DNA of 64,000 bases, taken from Desulfuromonadales bacterium (lineage in GTDB: Bacteria > Desulfobacterota > Desulfuromonadia > Desulfuromonadales > BM103). The notes below the pieces were generated by a model. That model made no database searches, was not told the origin of the DNA, and saw only the letters and a program-made list of their open reading frames with translations. The stretch lies in the NCBI GenBank assembly GCA_027065695.1, contig JAMONP010000061.1, positions 1-64,000 on the forward strand, in the 5' to 3' direction. Shown here in pieces: positions 34,019 through 44,148 of the stretch (positions within the stretch are counted from its first letter, which is position 1; each line of letters starts with the position of its first letter). The position numbers and the translations under genes are program-made.

Positions 34019-36225
34019 AAAAACGTCTTCGCAAAATCATTTTGTGGGGGAGCGGCCTGTTGATATATGGTTTGCTGCTTGCCGCTGTTGTTAGCAGGAT
34101 GCTTGTATTGGACACGGTTCAATTGGCCCCCTCTATGATTGAATCTCCGGCGGCCGCTTCTCGTGGTCGAGAGAGCGTTCAGTCGCTTATCAACCGGGTG
34201 ACTCCAGCCAACGGGATTTCAGGAATACTGTTGCCGTTAGGGCCTGACGATGGCCGATTGCCGGGCATCCCTGTCCTATGGGATGAATACCTAAAGGCAG
34301 GGAAAGCTGATCCATCAAGAAGGAATGTCGATGGTTTTGATGGGTTGCAGACCGTCAAAAACGTTGCTGATTTTTCCAGAGATTCAATAGCTGAGCTATT
34401 CCTCGCCGGGGTGCCTTTGGAAGTCTTTCGTCGCGGCGATGCGTTCCTGCTTTTGAATGCCCGGGGGAAGGTTCAGATTATTGACGTGCAAAATCCACGT
34501 CAGCCGAAAAATGCCGGGTTTTTGCCATATCAAGGGATCAAAGATATGGAGATGCAGGGGGATATAGCTTATCTGTTGCTCAGCCGCCCTGAAGCACGGA
34601 ATGACAAGCTGGTTATCGTTGACCTGGGGAGCCCCCAAGAGCCTCTGGAACTCGCCCGGATCAGCTTGCCGAAATGGACGATGTCCTTCTACCTTTCAGG
34701 CCGTCAGCTGGTTGTCTATACGACGACCAAAGATTACAAACAGGATTATTTCATCCATCTGTACAACTTGACAGCCGACTTTCAGCTTATTTCTCTTGGT
34801 CGCGCAGGGAGTTCGTTACTGAGAAACGGTTTTCTTAAACATAAAGGCTATCTACTGGTTCCTGACGATCATGCCGGAGTGCATGTCTGTGATTTTAGTG
34901 ATCCGCTTCAGCCTGTTGTGGTCGCATCTCTTGATTTTCCTGCCCATATCAGAAGTTTCACTCAACGTGGTGACATGGTGTTTGCCCTGGGCTCCCAGAA
35001 TCAGATCTACGTAATCGACCTGCATGACCCTCTGCATCCATTCTTGTCGACAGTTGTTGAAGAGGCGAATCATCCTGCATATTTCGTGGAATATGGTGCT
35101 TACTCATATTACTTTACCATGAATAGATACCTGCGAGTTTTTGATGTTAAGCCTTTTGATAGTATGGCTAAAAGTGAGAAGAGGGCAACCGGTTTTGCCG
35201 GTGAATTGGTATCGTTGCGAACTGGAGCGGGTTTCTTGCTGTTGGGCAAGCTTCAAGGCTCATTGACGACAGCTGTTACAGATGTCATGACTCTGACTGA
35301 CAAGATAAAAATCATCGATACACTTACTTGGAAAGGATTTCTGATTGTTCTTGATGACACTGGTTTGATCCAGTTCTTTCGGCAAGGGGAAAACTCCTCA
35401 CTGATGCTTCAGGAAAGCCTGCAGCTTCCCTCAGCGCAGCGTTGGCTGGCTGCAGCCAGTGAACGTCTCTATGTCGGTGGTGAATCAATGGTTAACATTG
35501 TTGCAAAAAGTGATGATGGACATTTTATCTTGTCGGATCAATTTGGACTTGCTGGGAAAGAATCCCTGGATGGCCTCGTGATTCAACAGACTCTATGCCT
35601 TGCTGCCGGCAAAGACGGGCTTTTGTGCTTTTCTCTTGAGCAACCGGATCGTCCAGAGCTAAGCCCTGCATGGATGCTTCCACAGCAACTCGAGTCCCTG
35701 GTAGATGTGCAACAATTAGCCTCTCCAGGAGGCAGTAGAGTGCTTATTGCTGCTGGCCAGGCAGGTCTGTTGAGTGGCAACCTGGATGACCATGGGCAGT
35801 TCCTGTTTGATGGGGTTTTTGATTTCCCCTTGCCCAGTCGTGCACTTGCTGTTGTCGGCGGACTCTGTCTAGTATCGACTGAAACGGGTGTTTATATTGT
35901 CGACATTCGAGATGGCGATTCTTTGCAAAACCTAGGTGAAATTGACTTCCCGGGAGTGGAGCGGTTTGCCGTGGCCGATCCTGATTTCTGGGCTGGCTAT
36001 GTGCCGGGCAAGGGTTGGTTCCCTTTGCCTTCTCCACGTCTTGTGCTGCCTGGAGAGTTCGAAACGCTGGAAATTGAAAGCAGTACAACGCGAACGCAAG
36101 CTTCACCGTATCGATATAGGCTTAACTTGTTCAACGATCATGGCGTGATAACTATCCCGGGAATCCTCTCTCTTCCACATATCTCTGGCCGCCGGGAGGC
36201 AGGAGCAACACATGGTAGCCATTAA
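34015..36225 (+). CDS. Membrane-anchored LVIVD-type beta-propeller protein 1
   Basis: 736 residues. A short basic start and one transmembrane helix (about 8-30) suggest an inner-membrane anchor with the rest in the periplasm. Then come at least ten beta-propeller-like blades with LVIVD-repeat features (KVQIIDVQNPRQPKNAGFL, KLVIVDLGSPQEPLELARI, QIYVIDLHDPLHPFLSTV, GVYIVDIRDGDSLQNLGEI). A distinct C-terminal beta domain (about 680-730) resembles an Ig-like fold. No enzyme motif. The gene overlaps the kinase upstream by 4 bp and its paralogue downstream by 14 bp. A scaffold or sensor role is inferred. Confidence 0.75.
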   Translation: MKKRLRKIILWGSGLLIYGLLLAAVVSRMLVLDTVQLAPSMIESPAAASRGRESVQSLINRVTPANGISGILLPLGPDDGRLPGIPVLWDEYLKAGKADPSRRNVDGFDGLQTVKNVADFSRDSIAELFLAGVPLEVFRRGDAFLLLNARGKVQIIDVQNPRQPKNAGFLPYQGIKDMEMQGDIAYLLLSRPEARNDKLVIVDLGSPQEPLELARISLPKWTMSFYLSGRQLVVYTTTKDYKQDYFIHLYNLTADFQLISLGRAGSSLLRNGFLKHKGYLLVPDDHAGVHVCDFSDPLQPVVVASLDFPAHIRSFTQRGDMVFALGSQNQIYVIDLHDPLHPFLSTVVEEANHPAYFVEYGAYSYYFTMNRYLRVFDVKPFDSMAKSEKRATGFAGELVSLRTGAGFLLLGKLQGSLTTAVTDVMTLTDKIKIIDTLTWKGFLIVLDDTGLIQFFRQGENSSLMLQESLQLPSAQRWLAAASERLYVGGESMVNIVAKSDDGHFILSDQFGLAGKESLDGLVIQQTLCLAAGKDGLLCFSLEQPDRPELSPAWMLPQQLESLVDVQQLASPGGSRVLIAAGQAGLLSGNLDDHGQFLFDGVFDFPLPSRALAVVGGLCLVSTETGVYIVDIRDGDSLQNLGEIDFPGVERFAVADPDFWAGYVPGKGWFPLPSPRLVLPGEFETLEIESSTTRTQASPYRYRLNLFNDHGVITIPGILSLPHISGRREAGATHGSH

Positions 36226-38323
36226 ACGAAAATTTTCGTTAAGGTACCTGCTTGTTCTGTGCTACCTCATCACGTTTGTGGTTCTGATGGTTCTGCTGGT
36301 TCGTGAAAATCAACGTGACCAACTTTTTTCCCTGTCGCATGCTTCCGTTGAGAAAAAAGAGGCCACAGTCGAGAAGCAAAAAGAATTTACTTCTTTATCC
36401 CTTTATGGTGATGATTTTCACTTCGGCATCAGAGGTGTTTTAACACAGAGACTGGTTAATGAAAATGCCTTGCAATGGCATCGGCTTGTCGATATTCCTG
36501 TAAGAGCAATCGATATTGAAGGTAAGCTTGCTCTGGTTTCTAGCCATAGAAACAAGCTTGTCAGTATTGATCTCCAGCAGGGAGCCGATCCGAAGTTCCT
36601 GGGCTCAATTGAACTGCCCAATACAATTAAACAGATCGAGATTGTCGGTGATCAGGCGCTGGTCGGAATGCGCCGTCATGCAGGTCTTTCACTCGTCGAT
36701 CTGAAAGATCCCAGAGCCTTAGAACTTGTTAGCCACTTTCCCGTGGATGGTTTGATTTCGAGTATGGTCGCTGATCAAGGTTCTGTTTATTTTACGGATG
36801 TCTACGAAGGTCTTTTCAGAATTGATCTCACTGTCAAAGATCCTGTTCCGGAAAAAATTATTTCACTGAAATCCTCCTGGCAAGTTGCTTTACAGGGTAA
36901 AAGGCTGGTTGTTGGCACCCTGAAAGGGCGTGTGTTTCTTTTTGATATCTCTCCAGGGGGGCAATTGGTTGCCGTCGGCAGTCTTGACTATCCGGTTGAT
37001 GTGAGGGGGCTAGGCTTTACTGAAGAGGCGCTCTCTGTCGTACTTTCCGATGGTTCCTTCGAGGGGTACAACTTATCTTCATGGCCGAAGTTGCATAAGC
37101 CCGCGCAATTGATGTTGCCTGGTCGTCCGTGGCAGCTTGAACCTATTGCGGGAAAAGCGCAAATTGCTGTCAGTATGTCTGCCGGTGGTTTGAGTGTGAT
37201 TGATGTCAGCCAGCCGGGAAAGCCGGTTTTTACCGGGCACCTTAAGTCACCCAGAACTTTCCTGGCACTAGCCTCGCAGTCAGGGGAAATTTACGGTGCA
37301 AGCTATCGTGGGCTTGAAGCCTTTTCTCTTGACGAGATTGAAAAAGGAGATTTGTCGAAGCTCGCAGTGGAAGCCATAATCGATCCGGTCTCTTACAAAC
37401 TGCAGAGATGGAATAGCCACGTATATGGTTACAACAACATGAACCTGGTTGATTTTGGCAAAGAGATCTCAGCAGGTCCTGACTTTGAAAGCCGGTTTAT
37501 GGCCATCACCGATAGAGATGGGAGCAGTCTCTTCGAGCAACGTGAAGATGGTTACGTGCAAAGAGTTGGTTCGTTGCTCTTCGCAGAAGGTGTCTTAGAG
37601 GTCATCTCTCGGGATGATTACTTGTATATAATCAATCAGGATGGATTGCAGGTTTTCTCCAAAACTAGATCTGGGAATCCAGTCAAAACCAGTGATCTGC
37701 AGCTCGCTGGTTCTCCCACACACTTTGAGATTTTGACTTCTGGATATTTACTTGTCACCACTCGTGAAAATGGGTTTTATGTCGTGGATGTCAATGATCC
37801 GCATAAGCTGATACAGGTCGCAAATCAGGGTGTTTCAGAACACCTGAAGAATACTGATATCGTCCAGGATGTACTGGCTTACGGCTCGCGTGTCTATATC
37901 TCGCAGGGTGCAGGAGGTGTGCAGGTTCTTGATGTTAGTGTTCCGTCTCAACCAGAATTATTGCAGATAATAGACACTCCTGGTTCTGCAAAAAACATGG
38001 TTATCTATGATAATCTTCTGCTGATTGCTGATGGAATTGAAGGTGTTTTTATGATCGACATCAAGAATCGCAATGACGCTTTGCCTATCGGTAGTTTGCC
38101 GACACCATTGCGTGTTGTAGAGATTGCTGTGACGGAGAAGGGCCTGATTGTCAGTGGTAAACCAGGGGGCACAATGACGTTGCCCTTGCCGCAGCGGTTA
38201 CAGAATCTGCATGTTATCAGCGAGAGTGAGATGCGCGTTAGTATAGAAAGCGTTGAAAAGGAACAATACGTCCATCTTTATGATGAGAGGACTTCGGCAC
38301 AAGTGAAAGTTACTGTTCAGTAA
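36212..38323 (+). CDS. Membrane-anchored LVIVD-type beta-propeller protein 2
   Basis: 703 residues, a paralogue of the preceding protein with the same plan: an N-terminal membrane helix (about 10-30), a short charged linker, a long array of blades (KLVSIDLQQGADPKFLGSIEL, GLSLVDLKDPRALELVSHF, GLSVIDVSQPGKPVFTGHL, GVQVLDVSVPSQPELLQII, GVFMIDIKNRNDALPIGSL) and a C-terminal domain starting LPLPQRLQNLHVIS that aligns roughly with the tail of protein 1. Its ATG has AGGAG nine bases upstream, inside the 3' end of gene 1. Convergent with the TonB-dependent receptor gene 32 bp beyond. Function unknown. Confidence 0.75.
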   Translation: MVAIKRKFSLRYLLVLCYLITFVVLMVLLVRENQRDQLFSLSHASVEKKEATVEKQKEFTSLSLYGDDFHFGIRGVLTQRLVNENALQWHRLVDIPVRAIDIEGKLALVSSHRNKLVSIDLQQGADPKFLGSIELPNTIKQIEIVGDQALVGMRRHAGLSLVDLKDPRALELVSHFPVDGLISSMVADQGSVYFTDVYEGLFRIDLTVKDPVPEKIISLKSSWQVALQGKRLVVGTLKGRVFLFDISPGGQLVAVGSLDYPVDVRGLGFTEEALSVVLSDGSFEGYNLSSWPKLHKPAQLMLPGRPWQLEPIAGKAQIAVSMSAGGLSVIDVSQPGKPVFTGHLKSPRTFLALASQSGEIYGASYRGLEAFSLDEIEKGDLSKLAVEAIIDPVSYKLQRWNSHVYGYNNMNLVDFGKEISAGPDFESRFMAITDRDGSSLFEQREDGYVQRVGSLLFAEGVLEVISRDDYLYIINQDGLQVFSKTRSGNPVKTSDLQLAGSPTHFEILTSGYLLVTTRENGFYVVDVNDPHKLIQVANQGVSEHLKNTDIVQDVLAYGSRVYISQGAGGVQVLDVSVPSQPELLQIIDTPGSAKNMVIYDNLLLIADGIEGVFMIDIKNRNDALPIGSLPTPLRVVEIAVTEKGLIVSGKPGGTMTLPLPQRLQNLHVISESEMRVSIESVEKEQYVHLYDERTSAQVKVTVQ

Positions 38324-38355
38324 ACGTGTGCAAAGTTAACCAAGAGTGCAGTCTG

Positions 38356-40863
38356 CTAAAAACTATAGTTCATGCCGAGCCAGAACTGGCGGCCAAGTTC
38401 GTAAGTGTCATCGGAGTCACCTGCTGGTGGCGTACGATCAAAGACGTTGTTAACTTCTAGAGAAAGGACAATGTTCTGGCCCTTATATGTTGCTTTCTCC
38501 CAGTCCAAACGCCAGTCAAAAACCCAGTAATCCGGGCGGGTCACTTCTTTGTATGCGGTTATGCTGGTTGGAATGTCCAGTTCTTTTTTTTCTGCAGTAC
38601 TCAGTCTGTCTCTGTCCTGATATTCGCCGAAGTAACTGGTGACATTCGTAAAGGTGAAATCCCAAGGGAGCCTGCCGACATAGATGATATTCAGCATATG
38701 TTCACGGATGTAATCGAGTCGCGGCAGGTCAGTCTTGGCGGTCAGACTACCCTGATACCAGACTTCCTCCTCCAAATCATCTTCATCGAAAATATCATCA
38801 TAAGACTCATTGCTCGATTCCTGGTCACTATAGGTGTAATTGATGTTCAGGTAGTGCTTAAACCATTGCCGTACCCAGGCCACCTTGACACTTTGATATT
38901 CACTTGAACCATTGTTGTTAAGTTCCCAACCACGCTGTGTGCTGCCATCAATGACGGTTGTGAACAACTCTTTGGAGAATTGGTCCTTGTTGTCACGTGC
39001 AAGATAGTTGATTTCCAGGGTTCCATCGAAGATTTGCTGCACGATACCAACATTCCATTCATCTGAGTACGGAGTATCAAGTTCTGAATATTTGTAGCTT
39101 AAAAACCGCTGATAGCTGCTCGGCTCCCATTCAGTTAATTCATTTGAACCATCGGTTTTCTTTACACGTGTTTGCTTCTGGTAAGGTGTCCTGGCTTCAC
39201 GCAGCGTATAAGTCAATAAAGGGTTTCCGTAGTAGCGGTTATAGCCCCCGACAAAGACAGTTTTGCCATTTCTGAAGAGATCCCAACTGCCGGCAAAACG
39301 ATATGCTAAGTTGGTGTTTTTCATGTAGTCGTCATGAGACAAGCGCACCCCTGGTCTGAAACTGAAAGGACCTATTTCAACCAAATCCTCCAGGTAAGCT
39401 GCATAGCTGTTGATGGTCGCTTCCTCTTTTTCAGCACTATAGATTCGTCTTTCGCGGAAGTAGACTTCATTGTCAATGCACGCGGAGTCGCCTGTTGCAC
39501 AATTAACCGTGTTGTCCTTGACGGTCCTGTTCAAGGCATGCTCGTAGGTTATTTGCTTGCGGTCGTATGTTCCCTTGTCATGGTTGGCTTCTAATCCGAT
39601 ATTGAAAGTGTTTGTAAGCCGATTGATTAATAAAGGTTTAAACAGCAGGTCGAGCCGGAACTGAAGACTTTCTTCCTCACTGTCTATATCGCCGTAGCCT
39701 CCTTCTGCGCTATATGGAAGGTCGTAAATTTCACCCCAGTTTTTGGAGGGAGTATCTCCTGGCCAGAAAAAATGGTTGGTTTGGGCCTCTCGTGAGTTAT
39801 CATTCGTGAGGTATACTGAGGAGACTTCAAGGGACCCAAACTGGAGATCTCCGGTCAACTTACCGCTGAAGCTGTAGCCACCTCGAGCTATTTCGATATC
39901 ACTGTCTCTTGTCTTGTCGATAAAGAACTCTTCCCTGGAGGGTGTATAGCTGGCGGTAAGTTCCACCGCATAGGGTGTCACAGGCAACCAGGCATATTTC
40001 AGAAAGTAGTTTTCGAGGGTCTTTTTGTTGTTTTTCCATTTATCTATATTGAAAATCTCCAAGTCAGATCGGATAATATTGTATGCAGCAAGCAATCCCA
40101 TTTCTTCGTTGAGAGGTACATCAAGTACAAGACCGGCATCATATTTGGTAAAACGAGGTTGTAAATCTTGTTCATTGGAGTTGTAAAATTCATCTCTTCT
40201 CTCAGAATCTATATGGAACTGCGTCCATGAATCCTGTGTTGTGCGGAAGCTGAACTGACCACCAAACTCATGATACGGCAGTCGAGTCTCAGCATCGACG
40301 ACACCACCAACAAAGGAACCATACTTGGCAGGAATGTTACTGTCATAGACGGTCACGCTGTCGATAAGATCCTGATGAATGAAACCACGTTGCGGGTGAC
40401 TTGGAATGCCTCTTATGCTTTCAGCAACGCTATTACTGGCCAATGGATCCAGGATGCTGTTCTGGTTGATCCCATCGATCGTGTAATTGTTTTCATAGGC
40501 ACGTCCGCCGGAGATAGAAATCAGTGGTGGCAGAATTTCACCGGCGTTTTCCGAGGTACGCTGCTGCTCACCGATCTGGACCCGGGGCAGGATAGTGATA
40601 GTTTCTGTAAGGCTGCTGTTCTTTTTGGGGAGTTGATGAAGGGTTTCGCCTGTGATTCCCGACTTTCCAGAGATTTGATCTTCGGTCTGCCCGACCACTG
40701 TCACCTGCTTCAGTGTGGGGATATCTGCAATAGTGTTTTCAGCAGACGTGGTTACTTGCTCGGTATCAGTTCCACCAGAAGAACTGGTGTCAGCGGCCAA
40801 CACCGGAGAGAACGGTGCTGCCAACATGACGAATAAGAAGGCTATTGTGATTCTGTAAGTCAT
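38356..40863 (-). CDS. TonB-dependent outer-membrane receptor
   Basis: 835-residue gated outer-membrane channel: signal peptide (about 4-24, ending VLAAD), a TonB-box-like stretch (TLKQVTVVGQT), an N-terminal plug domain (about 60-200; ISISGGRAYENNYTIDGINQNS) and a 22-strand type barrel ending in aromatic NYSF, the expected C-terminal Phe. No STN signalling extension, so no direct anti-sigma control. Start ATG at 40863; a TTG 13 codons earlier is less likely. The ligand cannot be inferred. It faces the two propeller genes and is divergent from a dedicated tonB gene, across a mini-repeat. Confidence 0.88.
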   Translation of the reverse strand: MTYRITIAFLFVMLAAPFSPVLAADTSSSGGTDTEQVTTSAENTIADIPTLKQVTVVGQTEDQISGKSGITGETLHQLPKKNSSLTETITILPRVQIGEQQRTSENAGEILPPLISISGGRAYENNYTIDGINQNSILDPLASNSVAESIRGIPSHPQRGFIHQDLIDSVTVYDSNIPAKYGSFVGGVVDAETRLPYHEFGGQFSFRTTQDSWTQFHIDSERRDEFYNSNEQDLQPRFTKYDAGLVLDVPLNEEMGLLAAYNIIRSDLEIFNIDKWKNNKKTLENYFLKYAWLPVTPYAVELTASYTPSREEFFIDKTRDSDIEIARGGYSFSGKLTGDLQFGSLEVSSVYLTNDNSREAQTNHFFWPGDTPSKNWGEIYDLPYSAEGGYGDIDSEEESLQFRLDLLFKPLLINRLTNTFNIGLEANHDKGTYDRKQITYEHALNRTVKDNTVNCATGDSACIDNEVYFRERRIYSAEKEEATINSYAAYLEDLVEIGPFSFRPGVRLSHDDYMKNTNLAYRFAGSWDLFRNGKTVFVGGYNRYYGNPLLTYTLREARTPYQKQTRVKKTDGSNELTEWEPSSYQRFLSYKYSELDTPYSDEWNVGIVQQIFDGTLEINYLARDNKDQFSKELFTTVIDGSTQRGWELNNNGSSEYQSVKVAWVRQWFKHYLNINYTYSDQESSNESYDDIFDEDDLEEEVWYQGSLTAKTDLPRLDYIREHMLNIIYVGRLPWDFTFTNVTSYFGEYQDRDRLSTAEKKELDIPTSITAYKEVTRPDYWVFDWRLDWEKATYKGQNIVLSLEVNNVFDRTPPAGDSDDTYELGRQFWLGMNYSF

Positions 40864-41023
40864 GGTATTTGCAGGTTTTTCTTGTGAATCATTGGTGGGC
40901 AATAAAAACTAAAGAGCACATTCTTGAATTTTTCGCAAAAGAGTGTCAACCTAAAAGCATTTAATTCTCTTTACCCTCGCATCAAATTTTTGTATTAATT
41001 GAAAAAATTCGCTGACGTAACAT

Positions 41024-41092
41024 GAGCTTGTCCGACAATATGGGCCAAACAGCTGGGGTTGCAGCCAAGCATGAATTGTCGGACAAGCTCCT
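41024..41092. repeat. Palindromic element, copy 5 (internal deletion)
   Basis: A 69-bp miniature in the divergent receptor/tonB promoter region. It has a perfect 16-bp inverted repeat (GAGCTTGTCCGACAAT and complement) and retains only part of one arm (ATGGGCCAAACAGCTGG...). Compared with copy 1, about 94 bp of one arm and the centre are missing. It lies 26 bp before the tonB start, so it may affect its expression. Confidence 0.88.
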
Positions 41093-41118
41093 AAATTAAA
41101 CTCTCTGGTGATTTAACG

Positions 41119-42018
41119 ATGTTCAACGGGCTGTCATCCATCCATAGATTGTTGCTTTGCTTGCTCCTTTCAGCCAGCGTGCATGGTGGTTTGGTGTTAT
41201 ATGATGGAGGGCTGTCACCTGCCGAGTCTCGACAGGTACGCGCACCTGTAAAAGTTTCATTGTTGCCAGCCGTTGACATTGCTGCACCTGCTTTGGAAGA
41301 GAAGTCTCAGGCTCCGCTGGAAACAGTAAACTCTGGTTCGATGCCCCGTGTTGTTGCAGCCAAGAAACCCAGAGTTGACCCACAAACTAAATCTTTGGCC
41401 TCCAAAGTTACGGCCACGAAAGCTTTACCAACGAAGCCGCTGCTTGTGCCAATGAGCCCTCTGCTTGCAATTGCAGCTGATGAACCACTAAAAGAGATAG
41501 TGCCGGTTGAGTTGGCATGTGTGGCACCGCAGAAAGTCATTGGCGAAAATCAGACCGAGTTATCGGAGTCCCTGGCTGAATTATTCGCAGACAGCCAACC
41601 TGATCCTGCCTTGCCCTGGTTTGATAATGCACTGACTGAGCCTGACACGGTAATAGATAATGTATCAACCGGGAAGCAGCAGGTGTCATCACAGGCTGTT
41701 GATAAAGGTGGTTTGCCGACTTCTATGACGCAGCCTTTAATCGAGGCTTTTCCCAATTATCGCAGTAACCCTTTGCCAAAGTACCCTCAAATGGCCAGAC
41801 AGAAACGTTGGCAGGGTGTAGTCTGGCTATTAGTTGATGTTTCTGCTGAAGGATTGGTGAAAGATCTGCAGGTTGAACAATCGTGCGGTTATCGAGTCTT
41901 GGACAAGGCTGCCAGCCAAGCTGTCCGTCGCTGGGAATTCTCTCCGGCCAGGCGCGCTGGATTGGTTGTTGAGAGTCAGGTGAGAATTCCGGTTCGCTTT
42001 CGTCTTGAGGGCAGCTGA
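41119..42018 (+). CDS. tonB: TonB-type energy transducer
   Basis: 299 residues. The transmembrane start has the S18/H22 pair (LSASVHGG) that matches the Ser-x3-His of Escherichia coli TonB, needed for contact with ExbB/ExbD. A long Pro/Lys/Ala-rich periplasmic linker follows, then a TonB C-terminal domain (about 205-297) with PKYPQMARQKRWQGVVWLLVDVSAEG, ASQAVRRWEFSPARRAG and IPVRF. exbB and exbD are not in the window, so it must use a set elsewhere. It is divergent from the receptor gene and so a dedicated partner is likely. Confidence 0.9.
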   Translation: MFNGLSSIHRLLLCLLLSASVHGGLVLYDGGLSPAESRQVRAPVKVSLLPAVDIAAPALEEKSQAPLETVNSGSMPRVVAAKKPRVDPQTKSLASKVTATKALPTKPLLVPMSPLLAIAADEPLKEIVPVELACVAPQKVIGENQTELSESLAELFADSQPDPALPWFDNALTEPDTVIDNVSTGKQQVSSQAVDKGGLPTSMTQPLIEAFPNYRSNPLPKYPQMARQKRWQGVVWLLVDVSAEGLVKDLQVEQSCGYRVLDKAASQAVRRWEFSPARRAGLVVESQVRIPVRFRLEGS

Positions 42019-42175
42019 GGCCTGAGGGATGACTGAAAGTCAGCCTGAACGCGTCAAAATCGGGTCTTACCGCTGCTTATGACTGACTCCAGAAATAACT
42101 TTTCTTCTCATCAATGATAATAAAGTGTGGTTTAGTCTTGCATTCTTGTCTTCGGCATGCTAGAAAATCGCCCTT

Positions 42176-42255
<80 letters not shown>

Positions 42256-42257
42256 TT

Positions 42258-42334
<77 letters not shown>

Positions 42335-42411
42335 CTTATACGGCATTAGAGGAGGCGAAGTTTCTTGTTGACAACGCTTTCCGGCCTTGGCTAAGATTTA
42401 CTTTTGTTTGT

Positions 42412-42488
42412 GGTGGGTGTAGCTCAGTTGGTAGAGCACTGGATTGTGGCTCCGGATGTCGCGGGTTCAAGCCCCGTCACTCACCCCA
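42412..42488 (+). tRNA. tRNA-His (anticodon GTG)
   Basis: Acceptor GTGGGTG/CACTCAC with one G-U pair, extra G at -1 opposite C73 (a tRNA-His hallmark), anticodon loop TTGTGGC, encoded CCA. Confidence 0.95.
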
Positions 42489-42619
42489 TAAATTTCCGGG
42501 CCTGCCTTTCCCCGTCAACCCCTCCGATAAGTGGCGGTTATTCTGGGAAAAGCGGGCCTTAATTGTTTGTGTCCTGGCTCTGTGATTAGATTGGTGAGCC
42601 AGGTTTAGTATGCATATTT

Positions 42620-42704
42620 GCGGGTGTGGTGGAACTGGTAGACACGCTAGATTTAGGATCTAGTGCCGTAAGGTGTGTGGGTTCGAGTCCCTCCACCCGC
42701 ACCA
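42620..42704 (+). tRNA. tRNA-Leu (anticodon TAG)
   Basis: 85-nt class II tRNA with long variable arm; acceptor GCGGGTG/CACCCGC, anticodon loop TTTAGGA, encoded CCA. It is 85 bp before the trigger factor start. Confidence 0.96.
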
Positions 42705-42789
42705 TTTGTCTAAAAAACAACCTGAAGATGTTGCCAGTTGCTGGGTTGTGTCTGTTTGGAACCGGGCGATTAAGCGAGGAGCAATCGAT

Positions 42790-44148
42790 ATGAGTGTCAA
42801 AATTGAAGATGTTAGCAGCATCAAGAAAAAACTGACTATTGAGGTTGCCTCGGAGCAGGTCAACAAGGCAATCACTAAAGCTTACAAGAAAATTGGCAAA
42901 ACAGCTAAAGTGAAGGGCTTCCGGGCCGGTAAGGTACCTGAATCAGTCCTGGAAAAATATTATGGTGCGCAGATGGAGCAGGATGTTCTGACCAGCCTGA
43001 TCAACGACACCTATTTCAAGGCCTTACAGGAGAATGACATCCTGGCTATAGGTGAACCGAGCATTGTCGAGAGCAGTGGCATTAATAAGGGCGAAGCTTT
43101 TACTTATGAGGCTGAGGTCGAGATTAAACCGGAAGTGACTGCCAAGGATTACACTAAGTTGTCACTGGAAAAAGAAAAGTTTGTTGCTGACCCCAAAGCG
43201 GTGTCAGGGCAACTCGAAGAAATGCGTACCTCCAAGGCGCAACTCGAGGTGACTACACGCAAAAAAGCCCGTAAAGGCGATTCGGTAGTGATCGATTTCG
43301 AAGGGTTTATTGGTGACGAAGCTTTTGACGGCGGCAAAGGGGAAGACCATGTCCTTGAACTCGGTTCAGGTTCTTTTATTCCCGGCTTCGAAGACCAGGT
43401 AGTTGGCATGAAGCGGGAAGAGAACAAGGCTGTCGAGGTTGCGTTCCCCGCAGATTATGGGCAGGCGGAACTGGCTGGTAAGCCAGCTGTTTTTAAGGTC
43501 CTTATGAAAGAAATCAAGGAAAAAGTTGTCCCTGAACTTGACGATGAGTTTGCCAAAGGTTTTGGGGCCGATACGCTTGATGAACTGAAAGAGCGGTTGC
43601 AGGACAGCTATGAAACCCAGGAGACCTCCCGGATAGAAAACGAACTGCGGGAGAAGCTGGTCGGTACTCTGATTGAACGTAACCCGATTGAGGTGCCTGA
43701 GGCGATGATCGCCAAACAGCTTGATTACATGTACGAGAACATCAGCAATCGCATGAAGTCACAGGGTATGTCACCGGAAATGCTGGGCATTACACCGGAA
43801 TCTTTCCGTGAAAACTATCGAACGACAGCTATTGAGCAGGTGAGTGGCAATCTTATTCTTGAGGCAATCGGTCGCCAGGAAAATATTGTTGCTGAAGAGT
43901 CAGAGATTGATGCCAAGCTGGAAGAAATTGCCACTATGGCCAACGCTCCCATCGATACGGTAAAAAAGTATTATGCTGGACCTGAGGCCCGCAGCGGGTT
44001 GATGGCACAGATTGCCGAAGAAAAAGTTGTTGGTTTTCTGCTGGAGAGTGCCAAAGTAAAAGAAGTCGCCCCGAAGAAGCCTGAAAAGACGACTGAAAAA
44101 AAAGTGGCAAAGAAGATTGCGAAAAAAACTGAGAAGGAGGACGTATGA
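42790..44148 (+). CDS. tig: Trigger factor chaperone (peptidyl-prolyl isomerase)
   Basis: Ribosome-bound chaperone of 452 residues. N-terminal ribosome-binding domain has the signature [12 protein letters not shown] (GFRxGKxP), then a FKBP-type PPIase domain (about 160-240, [19 protein letters not shown]) and a helical C-domain. The C-terminus has a lysine-rich tail, about 25 residues ([18 protein letters not shown]) beyond the family core. ATG at 42790 follows GAGGAG; upstream in-frame codons lie in the tRNA-Leu region. It overlaps clpP by 4 bp (ATGA). Confidence 0.96.
   Translation: MSVKIEDVSSIKKKLTIEVASEQVNKAITKAYKKIGKTAKVKGFRAGKVPESVLEKYYGAQMEQDVLTSLINDTYFKALQENDILAIGEPSIVESSGINKGEAFTYEAEVEIKPEVTAKDYTKLSLEKEKFVADPKAVSGQLEEMRTSKAQLEVTTRKKARKGDSVVIDFEGFIGDEAFDGGKGEDHVLELGSGSFIPGFEDQVVGMKREENKAVEVAFPADYGQAELAGKPAVFKVLMKEIKEKVVPELDDEFAKGFGADTLDELKERLQDSYETQETSRIENELREKLVGTLIERNPIEVPEAMIAKQLDYMYENISNRMKSQGMSPEMLGITPESFRENYRTTAIEQVSGNLILEAIGRQENIVAEESEIDAKLEEIATMANAPIDTVKKYYAGPEARSGLMAQIAEEKVVGFLLESAKVKEVAPKKPEKTTEKKVAKKIAKKTEKEDV

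Noticed and set aside
42139-42166. Possible promoter (TTGCAT, 17 bp, TAGAAA) before tRNA-Pro
   Set aside because: Only three of six -35 matches; the spacing is suitable but the support is thin.
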